The notes below the pieces were generated by a model, which ran no database searches, was not told the origin of the DNA, and was given only the letters and a program-made list of their open reading frames with translations. A stretch of 64,000 nucleotides of DNA from Pseudomonas sp. PSE14 (GTDB taxonomy: Bacteria > Pseudomonadota > Gammaproteobacteria > Pseudomonadales > Pseudomonadaceae), in NCBI RefSeq assembly GCF_029203285.1, contig NZ_CP115669.1, forward strand, positions 1,426,001 through 1,490,000, in the 5' to 3' direction. Made by a program: the position numbers and the translations under genes. The first letter of the stretch is position 1. Every line of letters starts with the position of its first letter. Shown here one piece after another: positions 20,937 to 30,111 of this stretch.

Positions 20937-21144
20937 CCTGCTGGGCATCCTGATGCACCCGGACAACCAGGACATGCCGTTCCCACTGGTGCTCACCGGC
21001 CCGCGCAGCGCCGCGGCTTACATCGAGCAGTTGCACGCCTTCGTCGGCGCGACCCTGGGCGAGGCGGCGCAGCAGCGCTACCGCATCATCATCGACGACC
21101 CGGCGGAAGTGGCGCGGGAGATGAGCGACGGCCTGAAGCGGGTC
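20937..21144 (+). repeat. Segmental duplication in ppnN, copy 1 (original)
   Basis: A 208-bp segment in native context, encoding [11 protein letters not shown] through SDGLKRV. It is repeated at 21303-21509 with no difference except one missing base in the second copy. Confidence 0.95.
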
Positions 21145-21302
21145 AAGCAGTTCCGCCGCGAGCGCAACGACGCCTACCACTTCAACTGGTTGCTGAAGAT
21201 CGACGAAGGCTTCCAGCGTCCGTTCGAGCCGACCCACGAGAACATGGCGGGCCTGGACCTGGGCTGCGACGTGCCGCCTCACGAGTTGGCGGCGAACCTG
21301 CG

Positions 21303-21509
21303 CCTGCTGGGCATCCTGATGCACCCGGACAACCAGGACATGCCGTTCCCACTGGTGCTCACCGGCCCGCGCAGCGCCGCGGCTACATCGAGCAGTTGCA
21401 CGCCTTCGTCGGCGCGACCCTGGGCGAGGCGGCGCAGCAGCGCTACCGCATCATCATCGACGACCCGGCGGAAGTGGCGCGGGAGATGAGCGACGGCCTG
21501 AAGCGGGTC
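21303..21509 (+). repeat. Segmental duplication in ppnN, copy 2 (inserted)
   Basis: A 207-bp direct repeat of 20937-21144, spaced 158 bp from it. It differs only by loss of one T (GCGGCTTACATC becomes GCGGCTACATC). With the missing base restored, the insertion would be exactly 69 codons and in frame. Confidence 0.95.
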
Positions 21510-21728
21510 CGGGCGTTCTCCGGCATCGTCGCCGGCAACGTGAAGGACCGTGGCATTCGCCTGATCGAGGAGTTCGGCCCATACGAGATCAACGGCGATG
21601 CGGCGATCATGGAGCCGCTGGATGCGTTGCTGCAGGCGTTCGTCGAGCAGCATCGGATGAAGCTGCCGGGCGGCGCGGCGTATGAGCCGTGCTATCGGGT
21701 GGTGCAGCGCGCCGGAGTCGCGGTCTAA

Positions 21729-22122
21729 GCCTCCCCGACTTTGCCGGCGATGCCTTGATCAGGTGTCCTGCGCCGCTTCGGTGTGTGCTGAGAAATTCTG
21801 TTTCGCCCACTCGGGCGACCTACTTTGGAAAGACCCAAAGTAGGCAAAGGTCTTGCCCCGACATCCGGTTTTTCGCTTCGCGAAAAATACCCTCGGTTCT
21901 TCGGAGTTTCAGGGGCCCGCCGCGAAGGGCCATCCCTGGCCCATCGCGGCTCTCGCGACATCCATGTCGCTCAACCCCTGAAACTCCGATCACCTTCGGC
22001 CTCCTGAAAGGGGCATTCCGGAGCGTGCGGATGTTTCTCTGGAAGGCTGCAGGAGCCAAAGCGTGAGTTGGGGGCGTATTCCCGTATGCGCGCATGGCGC
22101 GTTCCTGCACAGAGCAAAAAAC
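21729..22122. repeat. Hairpin-rich intergenic element (about 390 bp, no gene)
   Basis: No credible coding sequence lies here. Two adjacent perfect hairpins stand out: CGCCC-ACTC-GGGCG (21804-21817) and CCTACTTTGG-AAAGAC-CCAAAGTAGG (21819-21844). Further palindromic text such as GGGCCATCCCTGGCCC (21926-21941) follows. Similar CCTACTTT...AAAGTAGG intergenic blocks are familiar from other pseudomonads and xanthomonads, so this is probably a dispersed repeat rather than a unique regulatory region. Confidence 0.6.
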
Positions 22123-22152
22123 AAAAAGCCCCGCCAGGATGCGGGGCTTTTT
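22123..22152. terminator. Terminator for the PA3496-like gene (works on both strands)
   Basis: The stem AAAAAGCCCCGC / GCGGGGCTTTTT with a CAGGAT loop lies 28 bp past the stop of the small minus-strand gene. Confidence 0.85.
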
Positions 22153-22180
22153 CATACGGGTCTTACATTCAGGAGAAGGC

Positions 22181-22363
22181 TTACAGATCGAAATCGTAGT
22201 CGGACAGCTGACGCTGCAGGCGACGTTCTTCGAGATAGTTGTCGATGATGCGGCGCTTGGTCAGGTTGGTCTTGGCGACCTCTGCTGCGGCTTCGGCGCC
22301 GTCATCGCTGTCGTCTGTGCTGACATCGTCCTCGAGTTCGAGGTCTTCTTTGTCGTTTGCCAT
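22181..22363 (-). CDS. PA3496-family small acidic protein (putative envelope integrity)
   Basis: A 60-residue protein with an acidic N-terminal half (EDLELEDDVSTDDSDDG) and a basic, conserved C-terminal half (NLTKRRIIDNYLEERRLQRQL), ending in SDYDFDL. It lies next to nth exactly as PA3496 lies next to PA3495 in PAO1. Database families for PA3496 carry the label putative envelope integrity protein; there is no signal peptide or membrane segment. The ATG at 22363 is preferred over the codon three residues upstream because it begins the conserved ANDKED start. Confidence 0.8.
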   Translation of the reverse strand: MANDKEDLELEDDVSTDDSDDGAEAAAEVAKTNLTKRRIIDNYLEERRLQRQLSDYDFDL

Positions 22364-22470
22364 TCGGTGCACTCCACAACACGGGGTGTGTTGGCGCCCC
22401 TTATAGCGACAAAGGACCGGGCGGTAAAAAAGATTTTTTCAATGAAGCTGAAGGATTTTTCCCATAACGC

Positions 22471-23109
22471 TCAATCGTCCGAGGTCTTGTGCTTGTACTC
22501 GCACAGGTCTTCGATCCGGCAACTGCCGCACTGAGGCTTGCGCGCCTTGCAAACGTAGCGCCCGTGCAGGATCAGCCAGTGGTGTGCGTCGAGCAGGTAT
22601 TCCTTGGGTACGAACTTCAGCAGTTTCTTCTCGACTTCCAGCACATTCTTGCCCGGCGCTATCCCCGTGCGGTTGGCGACGCGGAAGATGTGGGTGTCCA
22701 CCGCCATCGCCGGCTGCCGGAAGGCGGTATTGAGCACCACGTTGGCGGTCTTGCGGCCGACGCCGGGCAGGGCTTCGAGGTCTTCGCGATTGTCCGGCAC
22801 CTGGCTGCCGTGCTTCTCGATGAGGATGCGGCAGGTCTCGATGACGTTCTTCGCCTTGCTGTTGTACAGGCCGATGGTCTTGATGTACTCCGACAGACCC
22901 TCCACGCCGAGGGCGTAGATGGCTTCCGGGGTATTGGCCACCGGGTAGAGCCTGGCCGTGGCCTTATTCACCCCGACGTCGGTGGCCTGGGCGGAGAGCA
23001 CCACCGCGATCAGCAGCTCGAAGGGCGTGCTGTACGCCAGTTCGGTCTCGGGGTTGGGGTTGTCTTCTCGCAGTCGGCGGAAAATCTCCGCACGCTTGGC
23101 GGCGTTCAT
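22471..23109 (-). CDS. nth: Endonuclease III
   Basis: A 212-residue DNA glycosylase/AP lyase that removes oxidised pyrimidines. The helix-hairpin-helix [12 protein letters not shown] carries the catalytic K120, D138 is in AVDTHIFRV, and the C-terminal [4Fe-4S] ligands follow the Cys-X6-Cys-X2-Cys-X5-Cys pattern ([17 protein letters not shown]). The start overlaps the rnfE stop by 4 bp, making it the last gene of the rnf operon, as in other gammaproteobacteria. Confidence 0.97.
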   Translation of the reverse strand: MNAAKRAEIFRRLREDNPNPETELAYSTPFELLIAVVLSAQATDVGVNKATARLYPVANTPEAIYALGVEGLSEYIKTIGLYNSKAKNVIETCRILIEKHGSQVPDNREDLEALPGVGRKTANVVLNTAFRQPAMAVDTHIFRVANRTGIAPGKNVLEVEKKLLKFVPKEYLLDAHHWLILHGRYVCKARKPQCGSCRIEDLCEYKHKTSDD

Positions 23110-23822
23110 TCAATCACTCCGGTCACGCGGACGCGCTGGCGCTCGGTCGCGGGTACGTCGCCCGCCTGCGCCTTGGCGCGTTCCGCCAGGCTTTCATCGA
23201 TACGGTTTTTCAGTGCGATCAGCAGGCCCAGCACCAGGAAGGCGCCGGGCGGCAGGATGGCCAGCAGGAAGCCCTGGTAGTTCGTGAACAGCTGGATCTT
23301 CCAGGCGGCCGCCGTCGGGCCGAACAGCAGGTTCATGCCGGCCAGCAGGGTGCCGTGGCCGAGCAGTTCGCGCAGCGTGCCCACCACCAGCAGCACCAGG
23401 GCGAAACCGGCGCCCATCACCAGGCCATCGAAGGCCGAGCGTGCCACGCTGTGACGCGAGGCGAAGGCTTCGGCGCGGCCGAGGATCACGCAGTTGGTGG
23501 TGATCAGCGGGATGAAGATGCCGAGGATCTGGTACAGCTCATAGGTCCAGGCCTGCATCAGCAGTTCGATGCAGGTGGTCAGCGCGGCGATGATCAGGAC
23601 GAAGGCGGGCAGGCGCACGGCTTCGCTCACCGAACCACGGATCAGCGCCACGGCGGCGTTGGAGCAGGCCAGCACGAAGAGGGTCGCCAACCCCAGGCCG
23701 AGGGCGTTGACCATGGAGTTGCTGGTGCCCAGCAGCGGGCACAGGCCGAGCAGTTGCACCAGGCCCGGGTTGTTCTTCCACAGCCCCTGCAGGGCCAGTT
23801 CGCGGTAGCCGGGATCACTCAT
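23106..23822 (-). CDS. rnfE: Rnf complex subunit RnfE
   Basis: A 238-residue polytopic inner-membrane protein of the ion-translocating ferredoxin:NAD+ oxidoreductase. Landmarks are [14 protein letters not shown] and [20 protein letters not shown], with the Cys in each of these conserved segments positioned for the membrane [2Fe-2S] site shared with RnfA. It overlaps rnfG by 8 bp and nth by 4 bp. Confidence 0.96.
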   Translation of the reverse strand: MSDPGYRELALQGLWKNNPGLVQLLGLCPLLGTSNSMVNALGLGLATLFVLACSNAAVALIRGSVSEAVRLPAFVLIIAALTTCIELLMQAWTYELYQILGIFIPLITTNCVILGRAEAFASRHSVARSAFDGLVMGAGFALVLLVVGTLRELLGHGTLLAGMNLLFGPTAAAWKIQLFTNYQGFLLAILPPGAFLVLGLLIALKNRIDESLAERAKAQAGDVPATERQRVRVTGVIE

Positions 23823-24468
23823 GGCTCTCTCCTGCGGCCGGTTGCGCGGCGGGCGCGAGCAGTTCGCCCTTGTGCGCGTCGAAGTATTGCAGCGCCTTGT
23901 GCGTGGCCTTTACCACCGCGCGCGGGGTGACGGTGGCGCCGGCGAACTGGTCGAACTGGCCGCCGTCCTTCTTCACCCGCCAGCCGGAATCCCCCGGATC
24001 GTTCAGCGAGCGACCGTCGAAGCCATGCAGCCAGTCGCTCTTGCCCAGCTCGATCTTGTCGCCCAGCCCCGGGGTTTCCTTGTGCGCCACGACGCGCACA
24101 CCGAGCAGCCGGCCTTCGGCGGTGACGCCCACCAGCAGCTTAATGGAGCCGCTGTAGCCGTCCGGCGCAGTGGCCTGGAGGATCACGGCGGTGGCCTGGC
24201 CCTGACGGCGCGCGACGAAAGCGGGCGCGGGCTCGTTGCGGCCGAGCAGCTTGGGATCGAACGCCTCGACCTGGCTGTCCAGCGGGTGGTTGTCATAGCT
24301 GCCCGCCGGCAGCAGTTCCAGCAGGGCGCGGCCGCGTGCCTCGCGCTGGGCGTCGTCAATACGCTGCGCGGTGAACTGGTGGACCAGCGCCACCACGCCC
24401 ACCGTGACCACGGCGAACAGGCCGAGCACCAGGGCATTCTTGAGCATCGAGCGGTTGGCGTCGGACAT
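23815..24468 (-). CDS. rnfG: Rnf complex subunit RnfG (FMN-binding)
   Basis: A 217-residue protein with one N-terminal transmembrane helix (about 8-29) and a periplasmic FMN-binding domain. The covalent flavin attachment motif is GATVTPRA (Thr in AGATV, near residue 180). [13 protein letters not shown] is a second conserved segment. It follows rnfD with a 1-bp gap. Confidence 0.96.
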   Translation of the reverse strand: MSDANRSMLKNALVLGLFAVVTVGVVALVHQFTAQRIDDAQREARGRALLELLPAGSYDNHPLDSQVEAFDPKLLGRNEPAPAFVARRQGQATAVILQATAPDGYSGSIKLLVGVTAEGRLLGVRVVAHKETPGLGDKIELGKSDWLHGFDGRSLNDPGDSGWRVKKDGGQFDQFAGATVTPRAVVKATHKALQYFDAHKGELLAPAAQPAAGESHE

Positions 24469-24469
24469 G

Positions 24470-25507
24470 TCAGTCCCCCACCTTGAAGCCGCGCTCGGGC
24501 TTCTTGTGCCCGTAGGTGCGCGGGCGCGTGTAGTAATCGATGGTCGGCGCGGCGAGGTTCATCAACAGTACGGCGAAGGCCACGCCGTCCGGGTAGCCGC
24601 CCCAGGCGCGGATCACGTAGGTGAGCACGCCGACACCGATGCCGAACACCAGGCGGCCACGGTTGCTGGTGGCGCAGGATACCGGGTCGGTGACGATGAA
24701 GAAGGCGCCGAGCATGGTCGCGCCGCTGAACAGATGCAGCAATGGTGAACCGTGGGAATCCGAGCCGGAACCGTTCCAGAACAGCAGGCCCATGACGAAC
24801 AGCGCGCCGAGCATGCCCACCGGCGCGTGCCAGGTGAACAGCTTGCGCCAGAGCAGGAACAACCCGCCGGCGAGGAAGGCCAGGTTGACCAGCTCCATGC
24901 CGCGCCCGCCGAAGTGGCCGAAGGCGCTGGACTGCGCCACCAGTTCGTCCATGGTCAGGCTGTTGTTGTTGCGCACCACGTCCAGCACGGTGGCGCCAAC
25001 CCAGGCGTCCGGCGTCTGGCTGGGGATGCCGAATATCTGCCGGAGCCCTTCGGCGAAGCCCAGCGCGCTGTCCGGCGACGGCCATTGGCTCATCTGCAGT
25101 GGGAAGGACACCAGCACCACTACGTAGCCGACCATTGCCGGGTTGAATGGGTTCTGCCCCAGGCCGCCATACAGGTGCTTGCCGAACACCAGGGCGAACA
25201 CCGTGGCGATCCCGCTCAACCACCAGGGCGCATAGGGCGGCAGGGCGAGGGCGAGCAACACGGCGGTGACCAGCGCGCTGCCGTCCTTGAGGAAGAAGTC
25301 CAGCGGGCGGTTGCGCAGCTTGAGCATCGCTGCTTCGGTGGTCAGCGCGATCAGGCTGCACCAGAGCAGGTTGAACAGGGGGCCGATGCCGTACAGGCCG
25401 ATCAGCACCAGGGCGCCCGGTGCGCAGGCGGCCAGCAGGGTCAGCATGACCTTCTGTGTGCGGTTGCTGCCGGTGGCGTGGGGCGAGGTGATTCGGGGCA
25501 GCTTCAT
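24470..25507 (-). CDS. rnfD: Rnf complex subunit RnfD
   Basis: A 345-residue NqrB/RnfD-type membrane protein with about eight to ten transmembrane helices. The flavin-binding segment [18 protein letters not shown], with its modified Thr, is near residue 240. [12 protein letters not shown] is also typical. Its start overlaps the rnfC stop in an ATGA arrangement. Confidence 0.96.
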   Translation of the reverse strand: MKLPRITSPHATGSNRTQKVMLTLLAACAPGALVLIGLYGIGPLFNLLWCSLIALTTEAAMLKLRNRPLDFFLKDGSALVTAVLLALALPPYAPWWLSGIATVFALVFGKHLYGGLGQNPFNPAMVGYVVVLVSFPLQMSQWPSPDSALGFAEGLRQIFGIPSQTPDAWVGATVLDVVRNNNSLTMDELVAQSSAFGHFGGRGMELVNLAFLAGGLFLLWRKLFTWHAPVGMLGALFVMGLLFWNGSGSDSHGSPLLHLFSGATMLGAFFIVTDPVSCATSNRGRLVFGIGVGVLTYVIRAWGGYPDGVAFAVLLMNLAAPTIDYYTRPRTYGHKKPERGFKVGD

Positions 25508-27828
25508 CGGGATTCCTCACCGCTGGCATCGGCCACGGCGCGTTCGGCCGCCTGCAGGCGGGCGCGGGCGTTGGCCAGGGCGTCGTCGCCGGCGCCTTCG
25601 CGTTCGAGTTTCTTCAGGTCGGCGCGGGCGTAGGCCAGTTCGGTCTTGGCGGCGCGCAGGGCGGCGCTGACCGGGCGCTTGTCGGTACGCACCAATTCCG
25701 GCGGCGCCTTGCCGCTGGCGTCTTCGGCGGCGTGCAGGGCCTGTTCGGCTGCGGCCAGCGTCTGGCGCACCGAGGTCAGTTCCTCCTCGCAGGCGCCGTC
25801 GCGCTCGGCCTGGCGCAGGGCGTCGCGCTGGACCACGTAATCCTGCTTGGCCTGGCGCAAGGCGAGTACACCGTCGGTGGGTTCGCTGGTCTGCGGGGCA
25901 GGTGCGGCGGCGGATTGCAGCTCGCCCAGGCGCTGCTCGATGCGCTCGACGTCCTCGCGCAGGGCGGCGAGGGTGGCGCGTTGTTCGTCCGTGGGCGTCT
26001 CGCCGAAGGCCTTCTCGGATTTCTTCAGCTGGGCGCGGGCCATGGCGGCGTCGATCTTGGCTTTCTTCAACGCCGCTTCGTTATCGGCCGGGGCGGCGGC
26101 GGGCGCCGGTGCGGGGCTCGCATCCGCGGCTTCGGCGGCGGCCAGCGCCGTCTTGGCCTGCTCGGCAGCGCTGCGCAGTTCGGCGACCTGGGCGCGCAGC
26201 TGTTCGGTGTCGTGGGCGGCCAGTTGCTTCTCGGCCTTCTTCAGCGCGACCTGGGCCATGCTCGCGTCGATCTTCAACCGCTTGAGCTGGTCCGGCGCAT
26301 TGCCTACGGCCTTTTCAGCCTTCACCCGTTCGATCACCGATTGGGCCGCCGGAGCCGTCGCTTCTACCTTGATCTCGTTCGCCTGCGCCTGTGCGGCGCG
26401 CTCCTGGCGGGCCAGGCGCTCGGCGGCGCGCTGTTCTTCCTCGCGGCGCAGGCGGTCCTGGCGCTGCTCGAAACGCAGGCGCGACTGTTCGGCCTTCAGC
26501 TGGCGCTGTTGCAGCTCACGGATATCGGCCTTGGCCGCGCGGTAGTACTGCACCAGCGGGATACTCGACGGGCAGACGTAGGCGCAGGCGCCGCACTCGA
26601 TGCAGTCGAATAGGTTGTGCGCCTGCAACTGCTCGTGCTCTGCGCCCAGGGCGAAGTAGTGCAGCTGCTGCGGCAACAGGCTGGCGGGGCAGACCTGGGC
26701 GCAGTCGCCGCAACGGATGCACGGCATGGCCGGTGGTGGTGGCGGCAGTTCCGCGCGGCTGGCCGCCAGCAGGCAGTTGCTGGTCTTGATCAGCGGCACG
26801 TCCAGCGACGGCAGGCTGATGCCCATCAGCGGGCCGCCGAGGATCAGGCGGTCCAGCTTCGAACGGTCGAGGCCGGCGAAATCCAGCAGCTCACCCACTG
26901 GCGTGCCGAGCAGTGCTTCGACGTTGCACGGGCGCTCCAGGGCCGCGCCGGTCAGGGTGGTGATGCGCGAGATCAGCGGCCGCCCGCGAAGCACGGCGTC
27001 GGCCACGGCCACGGCGGTGCCGACGTTCACGCAGAGCATGCCGATATCCGCCGGCAGGCCGCCGGAGGGCACTTCGCGGCCAGTGAGAATCTGGATCAGC
27101 TGGCGTTCGCCGCCCGACGGATACCGGGTCGGGATCGCTGTCAGCGTGACGTTGCGTTCGCCGATGGCGGCCTGCACTGCGGCCAGGGCCTCGGGCTTGT
27201 TGTCCTCGATGCCGATCAGCACCTGATCGGGCTGCAGGATGTGCATGAGGATGTCGATGCCTTGCACCAGCTCTGCCGCGCGCTCGCGCATCAGCAGGTC
27301 GTCGGCGCTGATGTAGGGCTCACATTCGGCGCCGTTGATGACCAGGGTGTGCAGGTCGTCCTGCGGGCGCGTGGCCAGCTTGGCGGCGGTGGGGAAGCCG
27401 GCACCACCCAGCCCGGCGATGCCGGCGTGGCGGATGCGCTCCAGCAGTTCGACCGCGGAGAGAGACGCATACTCGGGGCAGGGCGCTAGCTCAGTCCATT
27501 CATCCTGACCGTCGCTGTCGATGACGATGGCCGACGCCGTCAGCCCGGAGGCGTGCGGGTAAGGCTGTTCGCCCAGCGCGACCACGGTGCCGGAGGTTGG
27601 CGCGTGCAGGGCGGCGCTGATGGCGCTGCCCGGCTCGGCGATGCGCTGGCCCTTGAGCACGCGCTGGCCGACTTCCACGCAGGGCCGCGCCGGCTCGCCG
27701 ATATGTTGCTGCAGCGGCAGCACCAGCAGGCGTGGCAGCGGCGCTTGCTGGATCGGCGTTGCCGTGGACTGCTGCTTGTTCTCCGGCGGATGGATGCCAC
27801 CGGGGAAGCTCCAGACCTGCGCATTCAT
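25504..27828 (-). CDS. rnfC: Rnf complex subunit RnfC with long C-terminal coiled-coil
   Basis: A 774-residue electron-input subunit. An N-terminal barrel ([11 protein letters not shown] start) precedes an NADH/FMN-type Complex I 51-kDa-like domain ([21 protein letters not shown]). Two [4Fe-4S] ferredoxin motifs follow: [12 protein letters not shown] and [12 protein letters not shown], at about residues 370-425. The last roughly 330 residues are Ala/Glu/Lys/Arg-rich and helical, with recurrent units such as [16 protein letters not shown] and [16 protein letters not shown]. The ATG at 27828 overlaps the rnfB stop (ATGA); the longer upstream frame is only rnfB read out of frame. Confidence 0.95.
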   Translation of the reverse strand: MNAQVWSFPGGIHPPENKQQSTATPIQQAPLPRLLVLPLQQHIGEPARPCVEVGQRVLKGQRIAEPGSAISAALHAPTSGTVVALGEQPYPHASGLTASAIVIDSDGQDEWTELAPCPEYASLSAVELLERIRHAGIAGLGGAGFPTAAKLATRPQDDLHTLVINGAECEPYISADDLLMRERAAELVQGIDILMHILQPDQVLIGIEDNKPEALAAVQAAIGERNVTLTAIPTRYPSGGERQLIQILTGREVPSGGLPADIGMLCVNVGTAVAVADAVLRGRPLISRITTLTGAALERPCNVEALLGTPVGELLDFAGLDRSKLDRLILGGPLMGISLPSLDVPLIKTSNCLLAASRAELPPPPPAMPCIRCGDCAQVCPASLLPQQLHYFALGAEHEQLQAHNLFDCIECGACAYVCPSSIPLVQYYRAAKADIRELQQRQLKAEQSRLRFEQRQDRLRREEEQRAAERLARQERAAQAQANEIKVEATAPAAQSVIERVKAEKAVGNAPDQLKRLKIDASMAQVALKKAEKQLAAHDTEQLRAQVAELRSAAEQAKTALAAAEAADASPAPAPAAAPADNEAALKKAKIDAAMARAQLKKSEKAFGETPTDEQRATLAALREDVERIEQRLGELQSAAAPAPQTSEPTDGVLALRQAKQDYVVQRDALRQAERDGACEEELTSVRQTLAAAEQALHAAEDASGKAPPELVRTDKRPVSAALRAAKTELAYARADLKKLEREGAGDDALANARARLQAAERAVADASGEESR

Positions 27829-28391
27829 GCTGCCTGCTCCCGATCGCTGGCGATCAGCCGGGTATCCGGCAGCGGCCATTTCCAGTCGCTGACGCGCACC
27901 GGCAGCTCGCGCATCTCGATGCAGTCCACCGGGCAGGGTTCCAGGCACAGGTCGCAGCCGGTGCATTCGTCGATGATCACCGTGTGCATCAGCTTGGCCG
28001 CGCCGACGATGGCGTCCACCGGGCAGGCGCGGATGCACTTGGTGCAGCCGATGCACTCGGCCTCGCGGATGTAGGCCACGCGTGGCGGGGTTTCCGCGGC
28101 GGCGTCCAGCGGCTGCGGCTCGACGTCCAGTAGGGCGGCGAGGGCGGCGATGGTGGCGGCGCCACCGGGCGGGCACTTGTTGATCGTGTCGCCCGCCGCG
28201 ATGGCCTGGGCGTAGGGCTTGCAGCCGGCGTAGCCGCACTGACCGCACTGGGTCTGCGGCAGCAGGGCGTTGATCTGTTCGGCCACCGGGTCGCCTTCCA
28301 CCTTCAGGCGCACCGCCGCATAGCCCAGCAGCGCGCCGCTGGCGAGGCAGAGCAGGGCGACGATGGCGACGGCGAGCAGCACCGCGCTCAT
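27825..28391 (-). CDS. rnfB: Rnf complex subunit RnfB
   Basis: A 188-residue ferredoxin-like subunit. An N-terminal membrane anchor (about 5-28) is followed by the four-Cys [4Fe-4S] domain ([14 protein letters not shown]...KCPPGG). Two clustered ferredoxin motifs come next, [12 protein letters not shown] and [12 protein letters not shown]. It overlaps both rnfA and rnfC by 4 bp. Confidence 0.96.
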   Translation of the reverse strand: MSAVLLAVAIVALLCLASGALLGYAAVRLKVEGDPVAEQINALLPQTQCGQCGYAGCKPYAQAIAAGDTINKCPPGGAATIAALAALLDVEPQPLDAAAETPPRVAYIREAECIGCTKCIRACPVDAIVGAAKLMHTVIIDECTGCDLCLEPCPVDCIEMRELPVRVSDWKWPLPDTRLIASDREQAA

Positions 28392-28972
28392 GGCTTGAGC
28401 AACCCGGTGAAGCCCATGAAGGCCAGGGACATCAGCCCGGCGGTGATCATGCCGATGGCGGCGCCCTGGAACGGCTTGGGCACGTCGGCGATGGCGATGC
28501 GCTCACGCAGGGCGGCGAACAGCACCAGCACCAGGGAGAAACCCAGCCCCGCGCCGAAGCCCTGGAGGGTGGACTGCAGGAAACCGTATTCGGGCTTGTT
28601 GGCGTTGAGCAGCGCCACGCCCAGGACGATGCAGTTGGTGGTGATCAGCGGCAGGAAGATACCCAGCACCCGGTACAGCAGCGGACTGCTCTTCTTCACC
28701 AGCAGCTCGGTGAACTGCACCACCACGGCGATCACCAGGATGAAGCCGATGGTGCGCAGGAACTCCAGGTCCAGCGGTTGCAGCACATAGCGTTGCAGGA
28801 TGTAGCTGCACACCGAGGCAAGGGTGAGGACGAAGGTGGTAGCCAGGGACAGGCCGATGGCGGTCTCGATCTTGCGCGACACGCCCATGAACGGGCACAG
28901 GCCGAGGAACTGCACCAGCACGAAGTTGTTGACCAGGATGGCGCTGACCAGGATCAGGGCAAGTTCGGTCAT
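28388..28972 (-). CDS. rnfA: Rnf complex subunit RnfA
   Basis: A 194-residue six-helix inner-membrane protein, first gene of rnfABCDGE-nth. Conserved landmarks are [18 protein letters not shown] and [18 protein letters not shown], a paralogue of RnfE with inverted topology. I chose the ATG at 28970-28972, which gives the family N-terminus [12 protein letters not shown]; the open frame further upstream is not conserved. In gammaproteobacteria, Rnf (Rsx) complexes couple NADH/ferredoxin electron transfer to ion movement, and some help reset SoxR. Confidence 0.96.
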   Translation of the reverse strand: MTELALILVSAILVNNFVLVQFLGLCPFMGVSRKIETAIGLSLATTFVLTLASVCSYILQRYVLQPLDLEFLRTIGFILVIAVVVQFTELLVKKSSPLLYRVLGIFLPLITTNCIVLGVALLNANKPEYGFLQSTLQGFGAGLGFSLVLVLFAALRERIAIADVPKPFQGAAIGMITAGLMSLAFMGFTGLLKP

Positions 28973-29179
28973 TGCCGGGCCCGCGTGGCTGGGCGCGAAG
29001 GGAGGCGATTCATGCTCGGATACCGGCGGTAAGCAGGTTGATGGCAGCGAGGGCGCATAGGTTATGTACAAGAAGCGAGGTGGACAATTGTAACTCCCGG
29101 AAATCGGTTGCGGGGCCGGGGCCGGCCGGAGGAGTATCTTTGCCCGTGGAATCAATCAGTTCCCTTCATGGAAGTTGCC

Positions 29180-29710
29180 ATGCCCAGAAGCCTGCCCAGG
29201 AGTTTCATCGTCCTCTGTCTGCTGTTTTCCTGCGGCTTGGCCGCTGCAGCGCCGTTCACTACCGCCGACCTGGTCACCTGGCCGCGCATGGGCGTGGCCG
29301 ATTTCGCCTGCCTGCTGGAACAGCGCACCGGGCAGGCCGATCCGCAGTTCAGTTGCGCCGCCAGCAAGCAGATGAGCAACTGGGGCGATGCCTGCAATGG
29401 CACGGACCTCAGCTATGCCGGCCCGCAGTTGCCGGCCGCGGCGGTGAGACAGTTGAATCCGCGCATCTCGGAGGTACAGCTGGACTGGGAATACGGTCGC
29501 CTGCAATCGGTGACGGTCACCTTCGACAAGCTTATGACGGCGGAGGAGGTGGCGGACATCTTCCCGGAGGTGAACCTGGAGGACGCCACCTCGCTGCCGA
29601 ACCTGACCAACGCCTCGCTGCAGGACTGCGCGGCGGACAGCTCCTGTCTCTACCTGGAGGGCTTCGAGCACATGGGCGGCGGGGATGTGGACTGCGAGGT
29701 CGCTCAGTAG
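29180..29710 (+). CDS. Secreted protein of unknown function
   Basis: A 176-residue protein with a Sec signal peptide (about residues 1-24, cleaved after GLAAAA). The mature part contains six cysteines, suggesting disulfides in the periplasm. No domain is recognised. I prefer the ATG at 29180 because it has a GGAAG RBS at 29170-29174 and a cleaner signal peptide than the ATG at 29168. It is divergent from rnfA and its 3' end overlaps the convergent DUF350 gene by 7 bp. Confidence 0.75.
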   Translation: MPRSLPRSFIVLCLLFSCGLAAAAPFTTADLVTWPRMGVADFACLLEQRTGQADPQFSCAASKQMSNWGDACNGTDLSYAGPQLPAAAVRQLNPRISEVQLDWEYGRLQSVTVTFDKLMTAEEVADIFPEVNLEDATSLPNLTNASLQDCAADSSCLYLEGFEHMGGGDVDCEVAQ

Positions 29711-30102
29711 GTCATGCAGGCCGCGTTGAGCAATCCCACGCTGAGCGAAGCGCCGCCGAGCAGCACGCCGTGGGCGAGGGTGTTGCTGGCGATGCCGTCC
29801 TTGAGTTCTGGCATCAGGCGCGACAGACCGAGGAACACCAGCACCTGCACCAGCATGGCGATCACGCCCCAGACCAGCATGTCGATCAGGCTGACGCTGT
29901 GGGCGATGGCGCTGGAGAGCGGCAGGGCGAAGCCCAGCAGGGTGCCGACCAGGGCCGCCGCGGCGCTGATGTTGCCCTGGCGGATCAGCTGGATTTCCGC
30001 GTAGGGCGTCAGGCGCAGATAGAGGCTGGTGAACAGGCCGAACAAGCCGATGGCCGAGGCGAAGTAGGCGAGGAAGTTGGGCAGGGTCTGCAGCAGGTTC
30101 AT
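29704..30102 (-). CDS. DUF350 family inner-membrane protein
   Basis: A 132-residue protein with four hydrophobic helices (about 10-28, 45-66, 72-92, 108-128), matching the DUF350 (YjfL-like) pattern of paired-helix repeats. The acid-to-hydrophobic boundary and the SAAAALVGTLLGFALPLSSAI segment are typical. It is the last gene of a three-gene minus-strand cassette with the YgiC-like ATP-grasp (9-bp gap) and YgiB-like proteins. The molecular function of DUF350 is not established. Confidence 0.85.
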   Translation of the reverse strand: MNLLQTLPNFLAYFASAIGLFGLFTSLYLRLTPYAEIQLIRQGNISAAAALVGTLLGFALPLSSAIAHSVSLIDMLVWGVIAMLVQVLVFLGLSRLMPELKDGIASNTLAHGVLLGGASLSVGLLNAACMTY

Positions 30103-30111
30103 GGCGGATTC

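Larger units (their letters stand above)
20131..21728 (+). pseudogene. ppnN: Nucleosidase PpnN (LOG family), internally duplicated and frameshifted
   Basis: The reading frame aligns from memory along its length with E. coli PpnN (YgdH), a pyrimidine/purine nucleotide 5'-monophosphate nucleosidase bound by (p)ppGpp. The LOG/Rossmann motifs VVCWGGHS, CTGCGPGVMKGPMKG and [10 protein letters not shown] are intact. A 207-bp second copy of an internal segment is inserted between AANLR and [12 protein letters not shown], which are contiguous in E. coli. The second copy lacks one base near 21384, which shifts the frame to a stop at 21487-21489. Native coding resumes one frame back and runs to 21728. 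Without the duplication the protein would be about 463 residues, the normal size. Real lesion or assembly artefact are both possible. Confidence 0.85.

Noticed and set aside
21725-21961. 78-codon minus-strand frame in the intergenic element
   Set aside because: It simply spans the hairpins and palindromes, with biased composition and no RBS.
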